A stretch of 64,000 nt of DNA, taken from Dysidea avara (taxonomy: Eukaryota; Porifera; Demospongiae; Dictyoceratida; Dysideidae). This document shows positions 22,401 through 33,459 of the stretch, piece after piece. Location: the NCBI RefSeq assembly GCF_963678975.1, contig NC_089278.1:13187959-13251958 (forward strand), written 5' to 3'. Position 1 is the stretch's first letter; every line of letters starts with the position of its first letter. The position numbers and the translations under genes are program-made. A model generated the notes under the pieces. The model ran no database searches. It was given only the letters and a program-made list of their open reading frames with translations, and had not been told where the DNA came from.

Positions 22401-25133
22401 CTTAACAATCATGCAATTCATTAGTATGACCTTACAGAACAGTGGCTTAAAATGTAAAGTCTAAAGTCTAACAGTTTACCACATAAAACAAGCGGTACCA
22501 CAAACAAGTTCTTCAGAGTACTTTCAACCTCTTATGGTGACTTGACAATGTTTATGAAATAGGCAACATTAATTTCACGACTTACAACAAATACTAATCG
22601 TGACCGTTTACTTGCAAGGGGCTTTATCTGCTATTTATTCAATGCATCACAAAAAAAATTTAAACTTCCAAATTTCTTTCCCCATTAGATCAAGCAATCA
22701 TCACGACATGTCCTATCATAAACTTATGTACACTTTAAAAATATATGTCACAGTATAATGTGCTCTAGATCTTCTCAGCACTAATGAATAATCACAAGCA
22801 CGGCAAGTTGCAAGGTCTAACTATCATAAACAGAAGTCATAGAAGGATACCAGTGTACTAGATGCAGCAGAGCAAATCTCATTGTGTCACCATTACATAC
22901 CATATACTTATGCCAGCATAACAAATGAACAAGCTAAGCTGGTATATACGTGTCTAAGCTAACTATAAGAAAAGGTGAATTACCCATGCCTGTGGATCCT
23001 TTTCCCAAGGTTATATAAACAGTTGTTTTTGTAGGTAAACTGTTAACCACTTAAATCTAAGTGGTGGTTACTATGTGGAGGTGTTACTGTAGCTATAAAG
23101 GATATAAACATTCAGAAAAAAAATGAACCATGTCCATACTGGTAAAGGTCAATTGTAACATACATGTTATCAATCTGCTTGCACAACTCAATAGCCTACT
23201 TTAACAATTACATTAGTAAAGCCTCTTGTATCCATGGGGATCACTGAAACCAGCTGACTGGTTGTTGCTATGTAGCAGACAAGATTAAATTAACGGTATG
23301 CAGCAGTTAAAGATTTTATACTCCACTGTGAGAAATCATTAGATCAAAAGAAATGTTTAAGGTATGGATAATTGGAGAGCAATACCATTATACAATTATC
23401 CAATTCAGGTTATGGCTTGAATACATTCATACACAGACTCAAGAAAAATAACTGAGCCTTTATTCCGCTGCAGCAGAATTTAATTAAATTGCCATGCAAC
23501 ATGTGTGTGTGTGTGCGTATGACCAGGAGTATCACTCCAGTTGTTGATGCTATACACTTGAACACTCATCTGGTGCAGTCACTTCAAGTGTCAGGAATAT
23601 TGTACAGTGGGCAGAGTACATCACACCTACCAAGTAAATTGTGGCGATCATCTTTAAAGCCATCACATGCAAACATGCCTAGAATGCTGAGAACCACACC
23701 CTTTTTGGTAAGTGTTAAATGTCATGCTTGTGAGGTAGTGTTACAAGGTTAGCTCAACACCACCACAGTATAGTATTACATCAAACTAAGGTCACTTTGC
23801 TCGACATAGATACAGATGTATGATTACTCATTCATGACAGGTGACACAGTTGTTGACATTTAACCTCCACCTTTAACAGTATCTATGCTAAGGTCAACGA
23901 AGTTGCATGTACCTACTCTGTGTGTGTGGTATACGTATGTCTGCTGTGCGTGTGTGCATGCTGTGCTATCTATGTGTGTATGTAAGTGTACATGCATGCA
24001 TGCATGTGTCGCACAAGCTATGTGTGTGGTGAATGTGTTCTATGTGTGGTGCAGGTGCTATGTGCCTGCCATGTGCTGAGTGTGTACTATGTGTGTGTGT
24101 GGCCAAGTTTACAGTGCAATTAGCAAAATGAAAATGATGATGACTTCACAGTTTCTATGGCACTAAACAGACAACAACAATTACAATGCTATTAAACCAT
24201 AGTTAGTAAAGTAATAACATTAGGTCAGCAAAACAATAACTCTTGACACACAAAATAATTATTCAATAAATTTCTTTTTTCTTCCTTTACTGAAAGTCAA
24301 CTGAAACAACCATATGACACTCACAAGTAACACTCCAGCTGCTGTGACTCGTCATGGGTACGATTGTGCTCATTCAATGTGAGCCCAGACAACACAGGGT
24401 GGCCCACATGTGTCTAGCCCAACAAGCACGCAAGGCTAGGGTAATATCATGCTACTTGGAATCAATGCCAGTTAAATGGAAAGTGTGTGCTAAAACAGAC
24501 AAACAGCTTTTGCATACCGTGTCAATATTTACGTTACATCATACACAGATGGTGTTAATGTAATATGTTGTTTATTGTCTACATATTAAGGATGTGGACA
24601 ATTACTTGTATAATGTGGTGCTGGGATAGACATGTTCTCAACCACATTCAGTAAGTGATCACTTAACCACAGGCACAAGCTGAAGTGGCCTTGCATCAAA
24701 ATTGGCTCAGCACAAAGCTGTTCTTACCATGCTGAATTAATGGCTACACACTATACATACACACATACTTTCACTTATTTTTTGCTTGTTTGAGGATCTT
24801 CATCCCATCCAGACAATCAACCTTCACCTCCATCCCAACTTTTCAAGGGAGATATCCCCCCCACCTAACCAAGCTTATCCATGGAAGTAAATATTTCCCC
24901 TAAGGCATGATGTGCATACATGATGTAAACCATGTTGTTGGCTTGCAAGCCCAACACAAGTTCCCATGAACAAATGGTGTATTGTGTTCACTACATGGAA
25001 GCTGGCAGCATACACACACTATCCTCACCACCACACACATATTCATGTGCACACACACACGTACGCACGCACGTACACACACACACACACACAAGCATGT
25101 ACTGACACACATCATACCATCAAAAATGTAACC
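19465..25133. other. Long stretch without supported gene
   Basis: Over 5 kb with no exon I can defend. Short CA runs are at about 20924-20939 and 21312-21325. A 14-A run is near 20323. A TG-rich, low-complexity region lies at 23,500-24,110. A minus-strand frame near 20.45 kb (ETLSGGRLSAIQLMNN) has a plausible acceptor but no matching donor. A plus-strand GTAAGT donor at 23,707 has no convincing exon before it. Upstream exons of the 17.9-19.4 kb gene may hide here. Confidence 0.35.
25040..25093. repeat. Interrupted (AC)n tract
   Basis: AC-rich tract with CACGTACGCACGCACGTACAC interruptions inside a generally CA-rich region. Confidence 0.85.
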
Positions 25134-25158
25134 AAGAGTTCTTATATTATGAACTCTT
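25134..25158. repeat. Small hairpin of the AAGAGTTC family
   Basis: AAGAGTTC and GAACTCTT arms around TTATATTAT. The same hairpin motif recurs at 51942-51977, 56882-56932 and 63569-63598, so it is a dispersed element and not a chance palindrome. Confidence 0.6.
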
Positions 25159-25717
25159 AAACGCCACACACAAAAGTATTATATCAATGAGATATGCATG
25201 TTGTAAGTTATCACATTAACAAGATACCTGATACAATTAGTAGAAGCTATTACAAAAATACACATTTGTGATTTTCATGTTTGTAATACTCAAGTAATTC
25301 TTCATAAATTAATCGTGTTGTTGACTTCATCGTGTGACTGGCATGGCAGAATAAATTAATATACAGACACTAAAGTTACTAAGCTTCCTTGTATAAGAAC
25401 CAGTTGAATAGAATTCCACTTCACAACACATCAATGTACTACCATGGATACTCAGCTCAAAAACCACATACTTCATATCATGAAGTTCATGCACATTTCA
25501 ACCAACACAGCAGCATACGACAGTTATTAGGATACACACAACAATATTATGTTACCAACAGCCGTACGAGCTTGTGTTAAGACACATGGTAGGTGTGTCA
25601 TGCATGGTCTAAGAAGTCAGCGTGACAGGCGACAAATTACAGTGAACTATTGCATCAATAATCATAAGCTGGGTATACAGTTAATTAATATTTTTATTGT
25701 ATAGTAAGATCTCTGGA

Positions 25718-26017
25718 ATGAGTCTTATCCACAATTACGTCACAACGCAAAAATGGCAAAAAGTATGGGGGCCTTTTGTACAGAGAGCCATTGGGAAGAA
25801 ACCAAAAGCAGACCGTAGGACTACTCGAGAAGCACGAAAATGCGTGCCCCTATATAGTAAGATAGTCAATAAGCCTCACCAGAGTTTTCTAATGCTTTCT
25901 TCACGTGGAACATCTCGAAACGTTATCCCTTCCATACAAAGTATCCCACTTGGCCCCCACACTTTTCGCCATTTTGCATTATTTTCGTGTTGTGACGTGA
26001 TTGCGGATAAGGCTCAT
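25718..26017. mobile_element. 300-bp palindromic element with long inverted repeats
   Basis: The left arm at 25718-25773 (ATGAGTCTTATCCACAATTA, then CGTCACAACG, ending GGGGGCC) is the imperfect reverse complement of the right arm at 25952-26017 (GGCCCCCACACTTTTCGCC to GGATAAGGCTCAT). There is no transposase, so it is a non-autonomous DNA element. The 136-codon plus-strand ORF over this region (25697-26107) runs through both arms and is unlikely to be a gene. Confidence 0.8.
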
Positions 26018-27026
26018 AATTGTCCATTGTCCCTGGAAAATATACTATTACTATATTTGGGACCAAATCGACAAGGTGGTCTTGTTAACAAGGTGACCGC
26101 TAAGTGACAGGTTTTACTGTAAATGGGACATTGAAATACCTTTGTGAATATTTATTATTTACACCTTGGTGCCATCATAATAATTACATTAATTTTTTTT
26201 TGCCAAATTTGGTTACTGTAAATGACAAAAGCTTGGCATGACTGAAGTTTGACAGATTTGATGAATTGGATTTGGTGAATCAAAGCAAATTCACCAATTT
26301 TATTTGCTAAATTGTTCAATATTGACTGCATATTAAATTCGTCAAACCTTCATCTACAAACCTGCTTCACATGCTGGTTTGCTAAAGTTAAGTTGCACCA
26401 AACTTTTGTTGTTTACAGTATACAACATGCACAAAGTGTCATGCAAAATGTACAAGTTTTTGTTCAAAATCAACAACAAAGAAACTACAGTACCTTACTT
26501 TTTAAGACACAAAATATATAGTAAAAGCAGTCCTAGTTGTAACCCTGACTATACTCAAGCAAAATGTTAACAAACAACACTACGCAAGTCAATAATTACT
26601 TCAAGGGAAATCTACAATACTTCTAACAACAAATCAATTGCCATACTCTCACAGTGAATACTAAGTTAATGTAACTGCTAAAGAACTATGTCCCCACTTA
26701 ACCTCACAATACAATGGAATACTGTGATTTACGTTATTTCTGGGGCAACTCTTGACTGGCGTAATGCTATGCAGACACTTGTTGACACATACCCATCAAA
26801 TTATACATCATATAAATACATTCACATGCACTTAGCCGTGCTGGCTTGCATCTGGAGGGTGTATTGCAGTCATACAGGAAAGCCACACACAAAAACAGCT
26901 AGAACCGAAACTAGACTGCACAGACACAGCTGTTACCATTATACCCCGCATTGTAACTTCGTATAGCTCTTAGAAACCACGATTGCCATGGTAATACACT
27001 CTTACATTTACTGCATAGCAACTCAC
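26018..27026. other. No gene seen
   Basis: AT-rich. A possible DNA-transposon end (GGTTTTACTGTA) is at about 26,110. The plus-strand frame at 26688-26966 has no splice or homology support. Confidence 0.35.
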
Positions 27027-27119
27027 CTAAAAATAACCTAACAATTTCATTGCCTGTTAGGAGTATCAAAAGCACCACCTCTGGCCAAAAGTTTCTTGCT
27101 GGATATGGTAGAACCACAG
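27027..27119 (-). CDS. TMEM216: TMEM216-family exon (transition-zone tetraspan-like protein)
   Basis: 93 nt from acceptor GATGTGATATCTGTAG to a consensus GTGAGT donor. Encodes VVLPYPARNFWPEVVLLILL, then TGNEIVRLFL with a G completed across the junction. The V-x-LPYP-x-x-N spacing to a hydrophobic helix ending in G-x-E-x-x-RL(F/Y)xG is diagnostic of the TMEM216/TMEM80 family, small four-helix proteins of the ciliary transition zone. It would be the second of four helices. The preceding exon must end with one leftover base and the next must begin with two. I did not find either with confidence. TMEM80 is the alternative. Confidence 0.55.
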
Positions 27120-30100
27120 CTACAGATATCACATCGATAAGTGTATTCTAACAATTTGGGTTAACTTCAACCTTTATATATCATGAGCGATAAGACAGCA
27201 AGGAAGTAAAGTGCTAAATACCAACTGCTAAAGTACAGTACTACTTGGAGCGGTAAGGATGCTAATCTTCTGACCGCTTGAGACTTCATAACTCCGGATT
27301 AGCGCCTAACAATAATATTTATGCTCACTGTAAGCGCCATGAATTTTCGCCAGCGAGAAATTGCCAATACGTTCCAGTATAACCTTACGGGTGTAGCAAA
27401 AATATAAGCTTTAAGCACAGCTTTTAAAAATAAGCTAATTTTTTTTATTTCGCGAATTTAAAAATCTATGTGGGATAATTTGTGTCCATAACAACTCATT
27501 CATTTATGCAAGTACTTATTATCAGCTACATGACTGATAATACATGGTAGAACAGGCTAGCGTCATGTGGCTAAATACTCCAAACTGCATGGATCGTTGT
27601 CTGGACAACAATACAATGTTTTTGTATTAAAACTTATGTCAGTATCAGTTAATGCTACATAATATCTTTTATCTTTATGGATTCTAATGTAGATATCCCA
27701 GTCTTTCAGCATTGTGCGGTTGTAATGAACTCTGATCATGATGACGAGGGTTGTATCCCATAGTTCCACGCATTAAAACAAGTCACTGAATCTGACCTGA
27801 CCGCTATAGCTATGTGCTGGATATACCACACATGTGGAATTACCAGTGGAATTTGCTGAGGGCCATGCAAAGTAGCTAGGCTTTTAGTACATAAAATGAG
27901 TTGAAAAATTAGGATACTTAGATAATCAGCTGCAGGACATTCAGATTAAGGTCCGGGTTCCTTGCGCTTAGATCAGCGCTGCATGCTATGTCTCAACTTG
28001 TAGAGCAATATATATCGGAACCAACAAGTAGCTATAGTAACTATAGCAGAGAGTGATTTAAGCTGTGGTCAGAATAATTATGTGGATTGATAACTTCTGA
28101 TATAAAACGGGCAGTTATAGCTATTATCGTTATATAGTGGAGATGTAAAATCATCGAAGTATGTATGTTATATCCAGCTTGGCAAAGGTCTTAACAGAAT
28201 CCATACGCTTATACAGATGCATCAATGTAGTAGCTATTTTGAGACATATGGAAGTATGAATTAATGTTGAATAAATAAATGACGGATGCTTGGCTTGTTA
28301 ATTTGTTCCACAGCTTATGTTGTGTGGCAAATTAAAGTGCATTATAATTATTATGGGGTTTGTTAAAACTGTTTCATGGGAGTTCCATGATGTGAGTCGT
28401 CAAACATTACATTGTGTTTCAGCCCTCCCATCTTAATTACAATATTTTCAATTATATGCTACATATTATATAGATTAGTTGTCACCTATGGCTGAACACA
28501 TTCCCCTATGATTGGTCTAGGCTATTAAGTATCTCCATGGCAACCTATCAATATCTAAATTGAACTTGGTAATGTAGCATGTAAATTTGTTGCAGTACCA
28601 GTTGGGTACTGTTGATTAAATTGATTTCGTATATGTCATTGTAGCCAGATCAGTGTATAATTATGTCAGATGGTGTGTATATAATACTTATGACTTCTTT
28701 GTATCAAGGCCTCCACAACTGAATATAGTTATGTCTTAATCTGTTGACATCATTCTAAGTACACTGAGCATTCGTGTGCGCTTGTCCACAACATCATGAG
28801 TAACATAATACTTGTGTCTTTATAGAGTTGTTACAACATGGGCCAATATAGTTATGTGGTGTACAGTTCCATTTTTGATAACAATGGGAGTCAACACTAG
28901 TACCGATAACAGGTGTAGGGTTGTGTTATTTAATGTTCATATTTAGACATGTGAATGGCTAGCTGTATGTTACGAGAACTGCAAACCAACTGTGGGTGTT
29001 GTGTAATACAATACTATGATAACATCAAAGTGTAAATAAGTGTTGTTAATAACAAAGTGTTTTGATCAAGACATAAAGGGTCAAAGATCCCAATTTGTGA
29101 TTTTCATACAAACAAATTGAAGTACTGAACAAACAAAGTTGAGGTAGAATCTAACAATTTACACCTCTGGTACACATTTTTGATCTAGAAGCATAGCAAT
29201 GCAGACCGGGCTGTTTGTATACGCTGTTACGTAATATAAATTGACCTAGCCATGCCTTTACTGTATATATATGATGTGGGCAGCGAGTGGTGTTTTGAAT
29301 ACATGGTATGGATCAAGTAACTAGACATGTTGACTTTAAGTACGTACACGATAGTAAACACAGATATATAATAGAAATCATGGTGATATTTAATGTACGT
29401 AGGTGTTCAGATGTTTGTAGAGGTTGTAAGTGCTCAATTAACACACCTTAATTCTAAAGCTGCCAACACTTATGGGTTAAAGCTGCATTGTTTGGTGTTG
29501 TATAACCCATAATGTGAAGTTCTAGTGAAATATTAATTGATTGGTGACAATGTGATGTAGATTTGCCTAATAATTTTTCTATCCGCTATATAAGACAATT
29601 GTGTGGCATATTTCACTATTCATCATGCTTCTACTATCTTGTTGAACAACACGTCCCACACCATTACAACTCTGATGGTTTATGTAGGATACTGCACCAT
29701 TTAACTAAGCGTTCACAAGATCATAACTAAACTAGCTATCATCAATTTTGTTAACACTTTTATGTGCTACATACTTTATTGAAAAGCTAAAACTTAATTT
29801 TAAAGACAGCTTGGTACTGATGGCAGGTCTAGAGAGGTGGTCTGATAGATGATTGATGCTCACAGCATTCCACTACACCGCAGGTGGCCACTGAGGTAAT
29901 GGTACACTGTTAACTCATATCATCAACATTAAAGGAAACCCTAATGGATTCTTTATGATTTGCACTGCAGAACACAGTTTACATTATAATATTATGTTCA
30001 ACACTACACACAAAAGCACTGTGAATTTCCAATATTATATAGTTACACAATTATCCTGTGGGACTATGATCATATTCGCAATGGTTTTATATATATCAGA

Positions 30101-30773
30101 TTCATTTCTTGAAACTTCATTGAGTATTCATCACATATACTTTTTTAGCACAGGTCTTTTGTGTGTCAGTGTGGAAGCGTATTTGATAATGCTAACACAA
30201 TTATGCCTTATGAATTTCATAAGGCTTGTCTTCCCTGCATAACTTGGAGAATCCTATAAAGGGTGAGTTATGTAAATCTGGTGGTTAAAATTGCTGGACA
30301 GCTTACAGGAATATATTCTGATGCAACAAATGAAAGTCCCTATTGTTTCCTACATGCATGAGAATTAAGTTATTCCTGTTATGTGACAAACAGTAATAAT
30401 TGTTTCCAACCTATTTTATCTTTCAGTACTTGGATTGGTCATCACATTTAGTTATTAACTGTCTCAATTGGCACATGCATGTATCATTCAAACTGTATAA
30501 ATGAAATTTTCTCTTTAAACAAATTATTGTACATTAATTACAACACCATACAACCAGTATATTTACAGTTTAAAAAGTGACAAAAAACAATTATAGTCCA
30601 TTGTATTGATACAATGTTATTAGGACTATGAGTAACTACATAAAACACTACATTTTTCAGTAAGTCAGGATGCGTGCTCTGCTAAGCAGATTTAAGTCAA
30701 GATTAAAAATCACTGTAAAAGTCCAGCCGGCTATGATAAGTTACACTACTAACTGTAAGTCTGTAGAATGATT
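27120..30773. other. No supported exon; TMEM216 5' exons may lie here
   Basis: About 3.6 kb. A minus-strand ATG with a GTGAGC donor four codons later (near 27,326-27,337, in a locally less AT-rich stretch) could be a first exon. Its phase does not fit the TMEM216 exon directly. A plus-strand frame at 29955-30242 is hydrophobic but has no splice or homology support. A near-perfect palindrome (CATTGTATTGATACAATG) lies at 30599-30616, downstream of the cystine-knot gene. Confidence 0.35.
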
Positions 30774-31199
30774 CTATGAGTTGCATTTTCCACAAGCACA
30801 TCCCAACTCCGTTGGTACACTAATCTTGACTGTTCTTCCAGTAAAACGTTCAGGGCTTTTAGGTTCATGGCATTTTGCCATTTTTACTTCGTAGATGATC
30901 TTCGATGCCTGACAGCAGGAGCAGTGTTTAACGAAGTGTGGTGGTCCCAGTATAACATCAGTCCAGGATGGGCAGTTACCAATGCATTTCCTCGTCTCGA
31001 CTGTTACGTGACAATTGTCATCTATTTCAATGGTGTGGCCCTTTACTCTTCTCAAAACGCATCGTGGTTGAACCGCCCGGAACTGATCGAGGTTAGCTAT
31101 CATCATCGTCCTGTCTGCTTCAGCTTGCATTGTGGATAATGCCAACAGCGTCGTTGTAATTATTAGCAGGTGCAGGGATAATCTTGAGAAGCTGCTCAT
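30774..31199 (-). CDS. Secreted C-terminal cystine-knot (CTCK) protein, bursicon-like
   Basis: An intact 141-codon frame. Residues 1-28 form a signal peptide (LHLLIITTTLLALSTMQAEA). The mature part has 11 cysteines (C47, C63, C72, C76, C93, C95, C96, C110, C134, C136, C139). C72-I-G-N-C76 is the CxGxC ring motif and C134-A-C136 the closing CxC. HCSCCQ (92-97) matches the C-x-CC-Q motif of bursicon and related CTCK proteins. Such proteins are extracellular ligands, antagonists or dimerising modules. The whole CTCK domain is in this one exon. An acceptor (CTCGTTTCTTTACAG) lies 10 bp before the ATG, so the 5' UTR is spliced. Which CTCK subfamily it belongs to (bursicon, DAN/gremlin, mucin/VWF-type) is not resolvable by eye. 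Confidence 0.85.
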   Translation of the reverse strand: MSSFSRLSLHLLIITTTLLALSTMQAEADRTMMIANLDQFRAVQPRCVLRRVKGHTIEIDDNCHVTVETRKCIGNCPSWTDVILGPPHFVKHCSCCQASKIIYEVKMAKCHEPKSPERFTGRTVKISVPTELGCACGKCNS

Positions 31200-31209
31200 G
31201 GTGTTTCTG

Positions 31210-31441
31210 CTGTAAAGAAACGAGACATGTAATCAATTGCGCCAACAAATGCCCGCACTATACATCTCTGGACCCAGGTGTAAAATAATTTCTGGGCAAA
31301 TCTAAACAGCTCAAGACCTCAGACAATACAACTCTGCACTAATTCAATTCTGTGTTCAATCAGCGGAGGGATAGCTATAGCTATGTTCAAGGGTTGGGAT
31401 ATCCTTCTTCTATTGCACACACATACACTGGAGACGCTCAC
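31210..31441 (-). other. 5' UTR intron of the cystine-knot gene
   Basis: Donor GAG|GTGAGC at 31441 and acceptor TTTCTTTACAG ending at 31210 define a 232-bp intron immediately upstream of the start codon. The first exon would begin somewhere in 31,450-31,700. Confidence 0.55.
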
Positions 31442-32101
31442 CTCATTTCTTTGACTTGTATCAATAGCTAGAAGAAAAGTTGAAGATCGTGCTAAAAACT
31501 ACAGTAGTATCTGTTTCAATTGACTGGATTTCGCGTGGCACTTCGTGAATTTATACCTACTGCCGCGCTTGAAACCTTACAAAAGAGGAAATACGTCATC
31601 GTTGTTCATTTATGTATAAATATACCCAGTACCATTGCCAGTGCAGTGAACTACACGAAGTTGTTTAGCACGGAGAGCGACGACTCCGGTCAAATACAAT
31701 AATGCTTTGCTGAAATTGCTGCTGCACGTTTTGGACGCCAGTGAATTTACTCCGGAGTGTATAGCTATCTATATGCTATAGCTAGCTATACTGTCTAGGA
31801 ATTTACTGACGACGTTTCTGATCCAAGCAATTATTGCCTTATGTTGCATGTATGTCATGCTGTAAACGGCCGCGTGCATGTGCAGGAAACTTGCATAATA
31901 GCTACACACGATCAGAAAGTATCGCGCTTGAAATTCACAAAACTGCGCAAATGAACAGAACTTGACACGTTTTAAGGATACATGGAATGATGCAACCATT
32001 AGCTCCATGTACGTCACGTAACATACACAGCTAGTACAGTGGGCTCTAGACAGTCGGCATCAATGGCCTTGCGATGTTGCAGTCAGTGACCTTAGCGGCC
32101 G
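31442..32101. promoter_or_regulatory. Probable promoter region, relatively GC-rich
   Basis: This is the least AT-rich stretch of the neighbourhood, upstream of the cystine-knot gene on the minus strand. On the plus strand an ATG at 32074 is followed, after 28 nt without a stop, by a GTGAGT donor (codons MLQSVTLAA). It could be a divergent first exon. No following plus-strand exon was found, so a shared bidirectional promoter is only a possibility. Confidence 0.25.
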
Positions 32102-33390
32102 GTGAGTGCAAAAGGAAGGAAGCAGCTAGTTAAGAAAATCCTGTAAGGTGATTTTCATTGTGGTGATGAAAGAATCCTTACACTATATAGTTAGCCTTGT
32201 GCGCACATTCCATAACACAACTGTAATACACATAATAAATGGTTGAAATCACATTAAAATTATTATACAAGCTGCATGCTTCTGCAGGAAGTCACCGACA
32301 GTAGGCAGACTCCCATTATACTGACTTGCATATACATACACAATTAAATCAAGGAATCATGCACCTTAAGCATGTATGCAGGCCCATCATGCAGTTCACT
32401 TGTAATCTGTGCATACTTGTTACATGTATATGTAGGCATGCAGAGTTGCTACTTAATGCATGAGGAAAACTGACAGTAGTGCATGATGTAAGATTTGCAG
32501 GAAGCCATATAATGCATTGATACAAAGCAAGAACAAGCATGCCCATGCACAGCTAGGAGTGCAGAGACTGCAGACACAACACAATACGTTAACCATGCAT
32601 GCAAGGTGAATTTCAGTTGAAGTTTAGTAGTATATTGGTACAGCTAAAAAAAAAAACAGCTCTTGTACACAATGTGCATGATGGTGTATCATAGACAGCA
32701 TGCATGGTATCAAAGATGACATACATGTACTGTAATGCATATACCTTCCTTATAGCTATAGAGGTTCCTACAATCTACAACAGTAATCAGTGGATATTAG
32801 ATTAGAAAAGGTTGATTTGCTGACAATGACTGTTAAAGGCTCTTTGTATGAAGGGAGACAAATAACTGAGAAGTATAGCAATCATAAAATATCAGTCAGC
32901 TATTCACTGGTCATATGATACAAAAGTTGGTGCTAAATGTTTCAATGCTTTATGAGCACATTTCTTACAATAAATACGATTCCTATGCTTGCATAAGCTG
33001 AATGTTTTCTAACACATTAATTCATATATGAATACAAAGCAGTTAGTTCCAAAAGGTCACTAATAAAAAAATACTGGAAACCACAAATCAGTTTACTGGG
33101 AAATCACACTGGATATACAAATGAAAAACGTCAGGGTATAACTACATGTGAATGTATAGGAGTAACTATAACAAAGTTTCACTACTAAAATAGTAATCGC
33201 AGAAGCTAAGAAACATCCCACAAACCCTTAATCAAGCACCTTCTGGCTTACTCCTGTATAGAAACAAACATTATTCAAAGTCGAAATAAATTCTGTACAA
33301 TAAATTGCAAAACTAATGCTATATCATCTCCTAACACAATACATTGTTATACAGTGTGCCCAGTCAATGGTAGGCAGTGATTGATCTCGG
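32102..33390. other. 3' flank of SND1, no other gene seen
   Basis: AT-rich. Contains TGCATGCA-like short repeats at 32.3-32.7 kb. The SND1 3' UTR runs leftward from 33,390. I see no canonical AATAAA close by on that strand. Confidence 0.3.
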
Positions 33391-33459
33391 CTACTGCTTT
33401 TTGTAACCAAATTCTTTAGCATCATCAGGTGTAAAGTCACCGTAGCACCATATGTTCCT
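33391..33459 (-). CDS. SND1: SND1 terminal exon
   Basis: Starts at ACAACTCACAG|AGG and encodes RNIWCYGDFTPDDAKEFGYK, then KQ and TAG (33391-33393). It corresponds to the family C-terminus (LWRYGDFR-DDADEFGY in vertebrates). Phase 0 in. Confidence 0.92.
   Translation of the reverse strand, partial: RNIWCYGDFTPDDAKEFGYKKQ

Noticed and set aside
23489..23752. 87-codon plus-strand ORF with a GTAAGT donor at 23707
   Set aside because: No convincing acceptor or family match, and it starts in a TG-rich low-complexity stretch.
25697..26107. 136-codon plus-strand ORF
   Set aside because: It crosses both arms of a palindromic element and extends into flanking DNA; there is no recognisable domain.
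26041..26121. Independent DNA-transposon end (GGTTTTACTGTA)
   Set aside because: Only one end was found, so no element boundaries can be given.
29955..30242. 95-codon hydrophobic plus-strand ORF
   Set aside because: AT-rich DNA readily yields hydrophobic frames; no homology or splice context.
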